Assembly: GCA_902777005.1 (NCBI GenBank)
Contig: CACYSB010000012.1
Coordinates: 62,001-126,000, forward strand
Reading direction: 5' to 3'
Length of the DNA stretch: 64,000 nt
DNA from: an uncultured Bacteroidota bacterium
GTDB lineage: Bacteria > Bacteroidota > Bacteroidia > Bacteroidales > P3
Below, piece after piece: positions 52,672 to 60,285 of this stretch. Both the position numbers and the translations under genes were made by a program. The notes under the pieces were generated by a model. That model made no database searches. It was not told where the DNA came from and was given only the letters and a program-made list of their open reading frames with translations. How positions within the stretch are numbered: the first letter of the stretch is position 1; each line of letters starts with the position of its first letter.

Positions 52672-53412
52672 ATGTCAGGACACAACAAATGGTCAAAGAT
52701 TAAGAGAGCCAAAGGAGCAGCCGATGCCAAGCGCTCGAAACAGTGGAGCAACATTCTGAAGCAGGTCACCATCGCCGTTCGCGAAGGTGGTGCCGACCCC
52801 GACAGCAACCCCCGCCTGCGTCTGCTCATCCAGAACGCCCGTGGCTGCAACATGCCCAAGGACACCCTGCAGCGTTCCATCAACAAGGCCAACGACAAGG
52901 ACGCCGCCCAGATGATGGAGCTTACCTTCGAGTGCCACGTCAATCACGGCATCGCCCTCTTCATCGAGGCCCTCTCGGACAACAACAACCGCACCGTCGC
53001 CAACGTGAAGAGCATCATGAACAAGAACGGCGGCACGCTGGAGACCAACGGCAGCCTCGCCTTCCTCTTCACCCGCAAGGGCGTCTTTGTGGTGCCCCGC
53101 AAGCCCGAGATGGACGTTGAAGAACTCGAGATGGAGCTCATCGACGGCGGACTGGAAGAGATGGAGGTCGACGACGAATACCTGACCCTCTACACCGCCT
53201 ACGAGGACTTCGGCAACATGGTGAAGATGCTTGAGCAGAAGGGTATCGAGTGCGAGAGCGCCGAACTGCAGCGCATCCCCAACACCCTGCGCCAGGTCGA
53301 CACCGAGACCATCCGCAAGGTCATGAAGATCATCGGCATCCTCGAGGAAGACGAAGACGTCACCAACGTCTACCACGACATGGAAATCCCCGACGACTTC
53401 GAGGAGGAATAA
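52672..53412 (+). CDS. YebC/PmpR-family protein
   Basis: The 246-residue protein begins MSGHNKWSKIKRAKGAADAK, the hallmark of the family, with NARGCNMPKDTLQRSINKAN, CHVNHGIALFIEALSDNNNR and KNGGTLETNGSLAFLFTRKG. YebC proteins have been described as transcription regulators and more recently as factors that ease ribosome stalling at proline stretches. It follows trmB by 37 nt. Confidence 0.95.
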   Translation: MSGHNKWSKIKRAKGAADAKRSKQWSNILKQVTIAVREGGADPDSNPRLRLLIQNARGCNMPKDTLQRSINKANDKDAAQMMELTFECHVNHGIALFIEALSDNNNRTVANVKSIMNKNGGTLETNGSLAFLFTRKGVFVVPRKPEMDVEELEMELIDGGLEEMEVDDEYLTLYTAYEDFGNMVKMLEQKGIECESAELQRIPNTLRQVDTETIRKVMKIIGILEEDEDVTNVYHDMEIPDDFEEE

Positions 53413-53422
53413 TCATTAGTTT

Positions 53423-53488
53423 GTAGTGGATAGTGGGTAGTGTGTAGCACTTGTCCACATATGCTACCCACTATCAACTACCCACTAC
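53423..53488. repeat. Imperfect inverted repeat of TAGTGGGTAG blocks
   Basis: Two 27-nt arms (53423-53449 and 53462-53488) match at 23 of 27 positions and are built of GTAGTGG/TAGTGGGTAG repeats around a 12-nt loop. It lies between yebC and rsmI, is followed by only a short A-rich stretch, and may be an attenuator or a decayed simple repeat. Confidence 0.65.
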
Positions 53489-53501
53489 CCACTGAAAAAC
53501 A

Positions 53502-54173
53502 ATGAAATTGTTTTTAGTACCGACACCTGTTGGGAACCTCGGCGACATGACTTATCGTGGAGTCGAGGTTCTCCGCTCTGTCGACCTCATACTGGCCGAA
53601 GACACCCGCACCAGCCGCGTGCTGATGCAGCACTACGGCATCGAGACACCGCTGCAGAGCTACCACATCTTCAACGAGCACCAGACGGTGGCAGGCATCG
53701 TCGAGCGCCTGAAGGCCGGCACCACTATCGCCGTTATCACCGACGCCGGCACTCCCGGCATCAGCGACCCGGGATTCCTGCTGGTGCGCGAAGCCGTGAA
53801 GGAGGGCATCGAAGTGGAGTGTCTGCCAGGCGCAACAGCCTTCGTACCAGCACTCATCGACAGTGGCCTGCCGTGCGACCGTTTCGTCTTCCTCGGCTTC
53901 CTGCCACACAAGAAAGGGCGCCAGACGGCCATCAAAGCCCTCCCCGACGAGCAGCGCACCATGATTATCTACGAGAGCCCCTACCGCCTCGTAAAGCTGC
54001 TGGAGGAGCTGCAGGAAGTGCTTGGTGCAGAACGTCAGGTCAGCGTCAGCCGCGAAATCAGCAAACTCCACGCCGAGACAGCACGCGGCACCATAGCAGA
54101 AGTTCTCGCCCACTTCGGCGCCAAAGAAGTCAAAGGCGAAATCGTCGTCATCCTCGCCGGCAAAACTGCGTAG
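53502..54173 (+). CDS. rsmI: 16S rRNA (cytidine1402-2'-O)-methyltransferase
   Basis: RsmI is a tetrapyrrole-methylase-fold enzyme that methylates C1402 of 16S rRNA in the decoding centre. The 223-residue protein begins MKLFLVPTPVGNLGDMTYRG, with LILAEDTRTSRVLMQHYGI, VITDAGTPGISDPGFLLVR, LPGATAFVPALIDSGLP, FLGFLPHKKGRQTAI, and YESPYRLVKLL. Motifs and length are typical. The inverted repeat at 53423-53488 separates it from yebC. Confidence 0.96.
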   Translation: MKLFLVPTPVGNLGDMTYRGVEVLRSVDLILAEDTRTSRVLMQHYGIETPLQSYHIFNEHQTVAGIVERLKAGTTIAVITDAGTPGISDPGFLLVREAVKEGIEVECLPGATAFVPALIDSGLPCDRFVFLGFLPHKKGRQTAIKALPDEQRTMIIYESPYRLVKLLEELQEVLGAERQVSVSREISKLHAETARGTIAEVLAHFGAKEVKGEIVVILAGKTA

Positions 54174-54292
54174 CTTCGAGTAATTCGCTTTAAATTATAA
54201 CCAGCGTAGCAATTCGTTTAATTAGTTCAATTCGCCGTTTAAGGAAAAACCTCAAACTGTAACCTGTAAACCGTAACCTGTAACCTTTACCC

Positions 54293-54748
54293 ATGCCAAT
54301 AAAAGTCTTCGTCTTCCGCCTCGCCTGCGCACTCCTCGCCGGCATCATCATTGGCACCCAGCGTGAACTCAAACAGCGTCAGGCCGGCCTGACCACCAAT
54401 TCGCTCGTCGCCGTCGGAGCCTGTCTGTTCATCCTACTTAGCGAGAGCGTCATAATGCACGCCATAGCCAGTGGCGGCCCTGTCAACAACGATAACCTGC
54501 GCGTGCTGTCGCAGGTGGTGACGGGCATCGGATTCCTCGGCGCCGGTGTAATCATGAAAGACGGACTCACCATCCACGGCCTCTCCTCGGCAGCCACCAT
54601 CTGGTGCTCCGCAGCAGTGGGATGCATCTGCGGCTACGGCCTATGGCGCGAAGCCGGCATCGCTGTCTGCGTCATCATCCTCATCAACTGGGGCCTCAAG
54701 AGCATCGAGCCCTTCATAAAGAAATTATTCGGCAAAGGCGACGAATAA
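54293..54748 (+). CDS. MgtC/SapB-family membrane protein
   Basis: The 151-residue protein has about four membrane helices and MgtC blocks: ACALLAGIIIGTQRELKQRQ, GLTTNSLVAVGACLFILLSE, QVVTGIGFLGAGVIMKDGLT, SAATIWCSAAVGCICGYG. MgtC proteins affect magnesium homeostasis, acid survival and F-ATPase in other bacteria. It lacks the C-terminal ACT-like domain of the long form. The 119 nt before it contains AATTCG and GTAACCTGTAA-type short repeats. Confidence 0.9.
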   Translation: MPIKVFVFRLACALLAGIIIGTQRELKQRQAGLTTNSLVAVGACLFILLSESVIMHAIASGGPVNNDNLRVLSQVVTGIGFLGAGVIMKDGLTIHGLSSAATIWCSAAVGCICGYGLWREAGIAVCVIILINWGLKSIEPFIKKLFGKGDE

Positions 54749-54764
54749 AGCTGCCGCCTTATCT

Positions 54765-55097
54765 TTAGCCGGCAAGGCACCTCACCCAGCCGAAGGCCAT
54801 AGCCTTCCTGGTGAGCCCCTCACGCTGTTCCAACAGGTAGGCCGACCGCTCAAATGGTATCTCGCGGTAGGCGCGGTCACTATCCCTGTACCGCAGCAAC
54901 CCCACAAGCCTGAACAGTAGATACAGCACATAGAAAGGCACCACCAGCAGCGTGGCCTGCTGCCACAGGTGCACCGTTTCGTGCCTCACCTCCCGCGGCG
55001 TCAGACGCCCGTCCCTATAGAAAATCACGGGGAACAGCGTGATGGCATGAAACCCCTTGGCTGGAAAGCATCTGGTATGTATCGTGATGGGCTTCAT
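54765..55097 (-). CDS. Small membrane protein with HExxH motif
   Basis: The 110-residue product carries HETVH in EVRHETVHLWQQ (about residues 39-43), followed at once by a hydrophobic segment (LLVVPFYVLYLLFRLVGLL) and then IPFERSAYLLEQ, where the Glu could be a third metal ligand. This is the layout of a minimal gluzincin-like zinc protease, but no activity is known to me for such proteins. I do not recognise a named family. It overlaps the next upstream gene by 4 nt, so the two are coupled. Confidence 0.7.
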   Translation of the reverse strand: MKPITIHTRCFPAKGFHAITLFPVIFYRDGRLTPREVRHETVHLWQQATLLVVPFYVLYLLFRLVGLLRYRDSDRAYREIPFERSAYLLEQREGLTRKAMAFGWVRCLAG

Positions 55098-55327
55098 CTC
55101 TTCGAGTCACCGGCAATAAGAAGTATTATCCACGTCAGCAACGGCGAGACGAGCAGCGACAGCAGTATCCACCCCAGCGGGTCGCGGTGCCGCCGCTTCG
55201 CCATCCTGCGGGTGATACCTATATATATCCAATAGACGAAGAACAATATCGCTGCAACAAGCAATATCCACAATGGCAACTGCCACACCAGCGGGTCGAC
55301 CACTATTTCAACAATATTCATCATCAC
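55094..55327 (-). CDS. Small two-helix membrane protein
   Basis: The 77-residue product has two hydrophobic helices (PLWILLVAAILFFVYWIYI and WILLSLLVSPLLTWIILLIA) joined by a very basic loop (TRRMAKRRHRDP), so the loop should be cytoplasmic. It resembles small inner-membrane proteins such as superinfection-immunity or PLDc-N-like types, but not strongly. Its stop overlaps the start of the HExxH gene by 4 nt. Whether it starts at the first or second Met cannot be decided. Confidence 0.6.
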   Translation of the reverse strand: MMMNIVEIVVDPLVWQLPLWILLVAAILFFVYWIYIGITRRMAKRRHRDPLGWILLSLLVSPLLTWIILLIAGDSKR

Positions 55328-55435
55328 TCGTTATTTCATTTTGCAAGACCTTTCGCACATATCATCCAACGTATCTTTAAATCATTTGTTTTTTTCTTCC
55401 GAAACGGCCAAAAGTTTTTTTGATTGCTCTTGTAC

Positions 55436-56059
55436 CTACCTGCCCTCGGCGGCCATAGGCAGCTGGCCCTCCTCTTCTATAGCGTAAGGTATTGGTTTGT
55501 GGCGGTAGAGCGACAGCATGTTCTCTTCGAGCAACAGTGCCACCTCTCGCATCGTGTGTTCCAGCTTCTTCGGCGTCAGCTGGCATTCCCACACCACAAT
55601 CACCTGCCATCCGTTCTCCTGCAGCACGCGGTAGTTCTCCCTGTCGCGCTCCTGGTTGCGACGGATTTTGGCGACCCAGAACTCCCTGTTCGTCGTCGGA
55701 ATCTTGCAGCAACTGGAGCTCTGTATATCTCTTTCGTTGTACTCCTGCTCGAGTCCTTCTCTCGCAAAATCTCGTAAATTATTTCCGCTTTGCGGTTCTT
55801 CTAACTTCTTACCTCTTACATCATACATCTGCGCAAAGCGCAGCTGGTGTCCATGCCAAAAACAGCCGTTGACAAATATCGCCGTCCTGTACGGCCGCAA
55901 CACGATATCCGGCTTCCCCGGCACACTCTTCACGTTCAGCCGATACCGATACCCATGCGCCCACAGCCACCGCCGCACCTTCAGCTCCGGTTTCGTTCCC
56001 GAGCCCTTGATATGCGACATGCACCTATGCCGCTGCTCCGGTGTCATCGTGTCGGTCAT
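55436..56059 (-). CDS. vsr: Very short patch repair endonuclease with internal insertion
   Basis: Vsr nicks beside T:G mismatches left by deamination of 5-methylcytosine. The 207-residue protein starts MTDTMTPEQRHRCMSHIKG, with the catalytic VPGKPDIV (Asp51), the zinc/catalytic block VNGCFWHGH (Cys66, His71) and IPTTNREFWVAKIRRNQERD, then VIVVWECQL. About 45 residues (72-116) are inserted between His71 and the cysteines just before KIPTTN. The start at 56059 is fixed by the 48-bp duplicate at 58097-58144. It closes a cytosine-methyltransferase operon, the expected context. Activity of the enlarged form is untested. Confidence 0.88.
   Translation of the reverse strand: MTDTMTPEQRHRCMSHIKGSGTKPELKVRRWLWAHGYRYRLNVKSVPGKPDIVLRPYRTAIFVNGCFWHGHQLRFAQMYDVRGKKLEEPQSGNNLRDFAREGLEQEYNERDIQSSSCCKIPTTNREFWVAKIRRNQERDRENYRVLQENGWQVIVVWECQLTPKKLEHTMREVALLLEENMLSLYRHKPIPYAIEEEGQLPMAAEGR
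56012..56059 (-). repeat. 48-bp direct repeat, copy 1 (start of intact vsr)
   Basis: This is identical over 48 bases to 58097-58144 and encodes vsr residues 1-16. The flanking bases differ on both sides, so the repeat ends exactly here. The two copies are 2085 bp apart in direct orientation and bracket the RhuM and HAD genes. Confidence 0.95.
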
Positions 56060-56063
56060 GGAA

Positions 56064-57071
56064 CTACTTTTTGTCTCCGAGTTGTTGCCGCACAGCTTTG
56101 TCAAAGTCGGAGTCTATCTTTTGTGTACGGTTGAAGATATCGTACTCGGCGGAAGCTTTTTCTTCGGCCATGGTTTTAGAAACAGAGCCTTTGTTAGGGA
56201 GTATTTTGAAACGACGGAAATTCAGGAATTCGTTGACGCTGGCGGCGAACTGCTCCATGGTGAAAATGTTCTCGGTTTCCACCAGGTCCTCAATGTAATC
56301 GAAGAAACCCGTTACGGCACGCTCCAAACGACGTATCTGTTGTTCGTCGAGGTAGTTCTTGGCTATGGTGACATCCGATTTCAGGATGCGTCCGTCGGGT
56401 GAGTTTTTCCAAGTCGTCAGGCCCATATGTTCCTTGGTGCGATCGGCAGAGGTATAGATGATTTCCGCTGCTGTCCTACCGGTGATAGCGTAGTGGAACT
56501 TGTTCTGCACCATAGCGTAGAAGTCCTGTGTGACAGGTGATGACTTGTCATAGTCGATACTGCATTCGGCAAAGATATCGGTGATTTGCTGCCAGATGCG
56601 TCGTTCGCTGGCGCGGATGGAGCGAATACGTTCCAGCAACTCGCGGAAGTAGTCCTTGCCAAACACCGCCTCTCCTTGTTTCAGCCTATTGTCGTCCAAG
56701 ACAAACCCCTTGCGGATATATTCATTCAACACCTTCGTCGCCCACTGACGGAAGTGCGTGGCTTTGGCGGAGTTTACACGATAGCCGACAGAGATGATGG
56801 CATCGAGGTTGTAGAAATCTACATTTTCTTTCACCTCTCCGCGGAAACCCCTATTCACGACTGTTTCCATTTTGGAAATAGTCGCATTTTTATTGAGTTC
56901 TCCGCTGTCGTAGATGTTTTGCAGGTGCTTGCTGATGGCAGGCACATTTACCCCGAACAGCTGTGCCATTGCCTTTTGTGTCAGCCAGATAGTCTCATCT
57001 CGCACTACTCCCTGCACACTCCCCTCATTATCAGGAAGATTATATAAGATGAATTGTATTTCGTTAGTCAT
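56064..57071 (-). CDS. RhuM-family protein
   Basis: The 335-residue protein matches the RhuM (virulence-associated) family: VRDETIWLTQKAMAQLFGVN, VPAISKHLQNIYDSGEL, and VDFYNLDAIISVGYRVNSAK with FRQWATKVLNEYIRKGF. The N-terminal part resembles a helix-turn-helix DNA-binding region related to phage KilA-N/ANT proteins. RhuM genes are common in mobile and defence islands; the function is unknown. It ends 4 nt before vsr and lies inside the segment flanked by the 48-bp repeats. Confidence 0.9.
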   Translation of the reverse strand: MTNEIQFILYNLPDNEGSVQGVVRDETIWLTQKAMAQLFGVNVPAISKHLQNIYDSGELNKNATISKMETVVNRGFRGEVKENVDFYNLDAIISVGYRVNSAKATHFRQWATKVLNEYIRKGFVLDDNRLKQGEAVFGKDYFRELLERIRSIRASERRIWQQITDIFAECSIDYDKSSPVTQDFYAMVQNKFHYAITGRTAAEIIYTSADRTKEHMGLTTWKNSPDGRILKSDVTIAKNYLDEQQIRRLERAVTGFFDYIEDLVETENIFTMEQFAASVNEFLNFRRFKILPNKGSVSKTMAEEKASAEYDIFNRTQKIDSDFDKAVRQQLGDKK

Positions 57072-57175
57072 TTCAAAATTGATTTCAGTATAGATATTTC
57101 ATCAGATGTATTAACTATCATATTTTTCCATACTCGTGTCGCAACTTGTGAGTCATTGTTTCAGTCATGTGTCAC

Positions 57176-58033
57176 TTATTGTTTTGCTGCCCGTTTATGA
57201 GAGTCAAGCAGTTGCTGGAATTCGTAGTCGGTGCGTATTTTGTCAAGGATTCTTTGAACAGTGATATGTATCTCTTTCCCTTCAGCATAGTCAGCCTTGC
57301 ATACGAAATTCACACGGTCTTCGTGGATGAGTTTCATTGCCGTTGCTTTCTTGCGTGGGGTTCCGTAGACGGCGATGGAGTGACCTCCGTGTTCTTTCAC
57401 TACCTTCATGCAGGGGATATCCGTCTCGCCGTCGCCGAAATATATCATTCTCTCAAATGGGATTGGGCGTTCCTCCTTGGCCAGGTATTCGTTGATTTTC
57501 TTGTTGTCTCGTATTTCTTTGATGCCTTTGTTTATTTTGAAAAGGAACTGGGTCTTGGTGGTATAGTCGACAGCGACGGCAGGCCAGTAGGCTATACCGT
57601 CCACGTCGTAAAGGAACGAGCAGGCGTAGATATTCTCGAACCTTTTGGCAATCTTTGTCCCCTCAATCATCTCCCTTAATCCTGAGGAGTTGATATAGTG
57701 TTTGATGTTCAGCCCTTTTGATTTGCCATACTCGTTAATCAGCGCAAACCATTCCTCGACGCCTTTGAATAGCTCTATCTGAGCGCCAAACTTTTTGAAT
57801 GATTTCCGTTTCAAGGAGATGTTGTTGGCCTTAGCCTCTTGCAGCATTAGATACATATAGCACAGAATCTCGTTGGCGTCGTTTTGCTCGGCCAATGCGC
57901 GGTTCTTCCTCCAAAACTCCTTAGAATCCTTGCCAATAGCCTGCACGAATCCAAACTCCTGCATGTTCCCCGGCGACAGTGTCCCGTCGAAATCATATAC
58001 CAGCGCCACATCGATAGTTTTCTTTCTTGCCAT
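57176..58033 (-). CDS. HAD-superfamily phosphatase in a restriction island
   Basis: The 285-residue protein has the four HAD motifs: VYDFDGTLSPG (nucleophile Asp14, Asp16), INSSGLREMI, a lysine in the middle region (likely in RPIPFERM's vicinity) and YFGDGETDIPCMK. The extra helical cap (residues 30-110) is Lys/Asn-rich. HAD phosphatases act on small phosphorylated metabolites; no substrate can be read here. A RhuM gene follows by 104 nt. An ATG start at 58033 is preferred to the TTG at 58042. The gene is AT-rich relative to the core. Confidence 0.82.
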   Translation of the reverse strand: MARKKTIDVALVYDFDGTLSPGNMQEFGFVQAIGKDSKEFWRKNRALAEQNDANEILCYMYLMLQEAKANNISLKRKSFKKFGAQIELFKGVEEWFALINEYGKSKGLNIKHYINSSGLREMIEGTKIAKRFENIYACSFLYDVDGIAYWPAVAVDYTTKTQFLFKINKGIKEIRDNKKINEYLAKEERPIPFERMIYFGDGETDIPCMKVVKEHGGHSIAVYGTPRKKATAMKLIHEDRVNFVCKADYAEGKEIHITVQRILDKIRTDYEFQQLLDSHKRAAKQ

Positions 58034-58072
58034 ATGTCTCAAATTGTTATTGTGAGTTCTTTTTTGTTTTTA

Positions 58073-58144
58073 TTATGCTGTGTATTTTTGTGTCTCATGC
58101 GACATGCACCTATGCCGCTGCTCCGGTGTCATCGTGTCGGTCAT
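58073..58144 (-). pseudogene. Remnant vsr start behind the nuclease gene
   Basis: This frame encodes MTDTMTPEQRHRCMSH, identical to Vsr residues 1-16, then diverges (ETQKYTA) and stops. It begins 5 nt after the LlaJI-like nuclease stop, the spacing expected of an operon partner. It is best read as the relic of a vsr gene whose body was displaced or replaced by the HAD-RhuM segment. Confidence 0.88.
58097..58144 (-). repeat. 48-bp direct repeat, copy 2 (vsr relic)
   Basis: Identical to 56012-56059. See the paired copy for the boundary argument. Confidence 0.95.
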
Positions 58145-58149
58145 CGGAG

Positions 58150-60282
58150 TTATACCTCCCCGTTATACATCTTCATCGTATACTCGAACGATATCAGCTC
58201 ACCGGGTTGCATCTTGGAACGGTAAATATCCACCACCGATTCACCAATAGGTATATAACGTCCCAAACGCAACCTCAATGCAGGATTTCCCTCGACGGTT
58301 GTGAAACCAATCCTCACGACCTCATAATAGCCATCGATACCACCCGCCACCATCGGCAGGAAGTAACGAATATCCATCAAATTCACAGCAGGTATACGCT
58401 CCATCACATACGATTTGGCTTCGTGATCTACAAACTGTTTGAAGTTGCTGTCTGTACGACGCACCAAACCCGTAAGGATATTCTTTTCTTCTGGCTTCTC
58501 TTTGATGAGAGCTGGCGTTTCCACGATTGCACGTTCTATCACCTCTCGCGGATTCTCACCCAAAGTACAATCCACTACATAGAAATGCTTGCGGAGTTCT
58601 TCCAACAGTTTCTCGTTGTTCTCTTCATCTTGCTTGTCCAAAGCCAACGAGTAGTAGCTGGTGTCGGCGTAAGGTGTGTACATCTTACCCAACACTTCTT
58701 GGAAGTGGGTCTTTATATAGTGCTTCCCATCCTCATTGGGGAGGGCTCTCATCGCATAGAATTGGTAGTTTGTCTGAAGCATCTTCTGTATCTCTTCGCG
58801 GAAAATACCCCTTACCTTCTTCTTCCAGCTGGCTTTCTTGAACTTGTTGTTCAATGCATAGAGCGACACCACAAACAGGAAGTTGACGTCATAGTGGCAT
58901 ACCAACAGCGTATCTCTGTCGAACAATCGGTTGCTGAACTGGTCTGTTGTGAAATATTTGTTCTTTTTCTCCGTCAGCCGGATGGTGTCGCGATAGCTCA
59001 GGTCTTCCTCCATTGTGGCGCTGATAAAGAAATTCGGGATGATATTGTAGCCCTCCGTCACATCGTCGCGCAACTTCGGCACCTCTCTGAATTGGTTCCA
59101 ATCCTGTTTCCAGTCTTCGTCGTTCTCGTCGCCCCTCATAAATAGGTTCAGATTCCATTGAATCACGTTGCGGGCATAAGTGAATTGCTTGGCCACTGAC
59201 TCGCGTCCCACTTGATTGTTGCGTTTGTAGTATTTCGAGTCACCTATATAGTAGATGGGCTTGTCTTCGTGGGTGGTCAACCCTTTGTAGGTGTAGATAT
59301 GGTCGACCATCTTGCCGTCTTCCTGCTTCTTCAATCCGGCAGGCACCTCTCCCGTCTCGCCAATCAGTTCATCGATGATGGCCTCAAACACGATGTTGAA
59401 GTTCTTCACCAGCAGGTAGTCCTTCTGCCCCATGTCGATGGCAACATTCTTGGCTCTGTCGAAGAAAGCATAGCAGAGGTTCCACAGTTGGAGGGCCTTG
59501 TCCGAGAAGTATTTATACTTGATCTGCTGTAAACGAATCTTGCCAAATCCGTTCAAGTAGTTTTGGAACTTGCGTCCTGTGATGAGCTCGTAATTGCAGT
59601 TCATCTTGACGGGGAATCCATAATGCTCGTTGATGTAGTTCAATATGGAAAAGAAAATGACCAACAGCTCTTCGTCGAAGTTGATCTGCCGCTTCTTGTT
59701 GACAGGGTTCACATAGATGACATTGTTGTCCTGCACAACGGCATTAGTCCGAGCTATCGTCCTTGTCCAGTTGATTTTGTTGAACCCCGAGTGCATGTTC
59801 TTGATGATGAACATGAAGAACTGCTGGTTGTCGTCGTTGAACTGTATCAGCGACAGCAGGATGTCGAGGAAGGTGTTGTTGCGTTGGCGACGGCCTTTGT
59901 TCACCTGCGCCATCTTGCGGTGGTAGACAATCGAGGTGTCGTTGCGCTTGTCATTGTAGAACACCACCACTGCGCGGTAGATCCAGACGGAGAAGTCGTA
60001 GATGAAGTTCTTCTGCTCCTTGGTCAGTGGTAAGTCCTCGTTGACACAGATGATGTCCTCAGGGCGGTACTGTCCGAACACCAGTTCTTGACCCTCTTTT
60101 ACCTCCAACAGAACCTTTGGAAGAACAAAGACACAGTCATAAACGTCGGGGTGACTGTTGAAATAGTAACCCACGTAGTTCACCGAGACGAAGCCTTCGA
60201 TATCCTCCAGCGCATCAATGCCGTGGATAGTCTGCCTGACATCGTCGGCCCTGTATCTATATTCTTCTATCAGTATTCTCAT
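58150..60282 (-). CDS. LlaJI-family restriction endonuclease subunit
   Basis: The 710-residue protein resembles the LlaJI R2 restriction subunit, which pairs with an McrB-like NTPase. A PD-(D/E)xK-type core is visible around residues 300-350: Glu300, MVDHIYTYKG (Asp327) and YYIGDSKYYKR (Asp348, Lys350). The N-terminal 300 residues are AT-rich, with many Asn, Lys and Tyr, and would hold the DNA-recognition part. In the LlaJI system cleavage needs both R1 and R2. Here the McrB-like gene ends 3 nt upstream. The exact target site is unknown. Confidence 0.8.
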   Translation of the reverse strand: MRILIEEYRYRADDVRQTIHGIDALEDIEGFVSVNYVGYYFNSHPDVYDCVFVLPKVLLEVKEGQELVFGQYRPEDIICVNEDLPLTKEQKNFIYDFSVWIYRAVVVFYNDKRNDTSIVYHRKMAQVNKGRRQRNNTFLDILLSLIQFNDDNQQFFMFIIKNMHSGFNKINWTRTIARTNAVVQDNNVIYVNPVNKKRQINFDEELLVIFFSILNYINEHYGFPVKMNCNYELITGRKFQNYLNGFGKIRLQQIKYKYFSDKALQLWNLCYAFFDRAKNVAIDMGQKDYLLVKNFNIVFEAIIDELIGETGEVPAGLKKQEDGKMVDHIYTYKGLTTHEDKPIYYIGDSKYYKRNNQVGRESVAKQFTYARNVIQWNLNLFMRGDENDEDWKQDWNQFREVPKLRDDVTEGYNIIPNFFISATMEEDLSYRDTIRLTEKKNKYFTTDQFSNRLFDRDTLLVCHYDVNFLFVVSLYALNNKFKKASWKKKVRGIFREEIQKMLQTNYQFYAMRALPNEDGKHYIKTHFQEVLGKMYTPYADTSYYSLALDKQDEENNEKLLEELRKHFYVVDCTLGENPREVIERAIVETPALIKEKPEEKNILTGLVRRTDSNFKQFVDHEAKSYVMERIPAVNLMDIRYFLPMVAGGIDGYYEVVRIGFTTVEGNPALRLRLGRYIPIGESVVDIYRSKMQPGELISFEYTMKMYNGEV

Positions 60283-60285
60283 TGG

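Noticed and set aside
58083..58090. Plus-strand TATTTTTG as a promoter
   Set aside because: No plus-strand gene follows; all nearby genes are on the minus strand, and the sequence lies beside the vsr relic.
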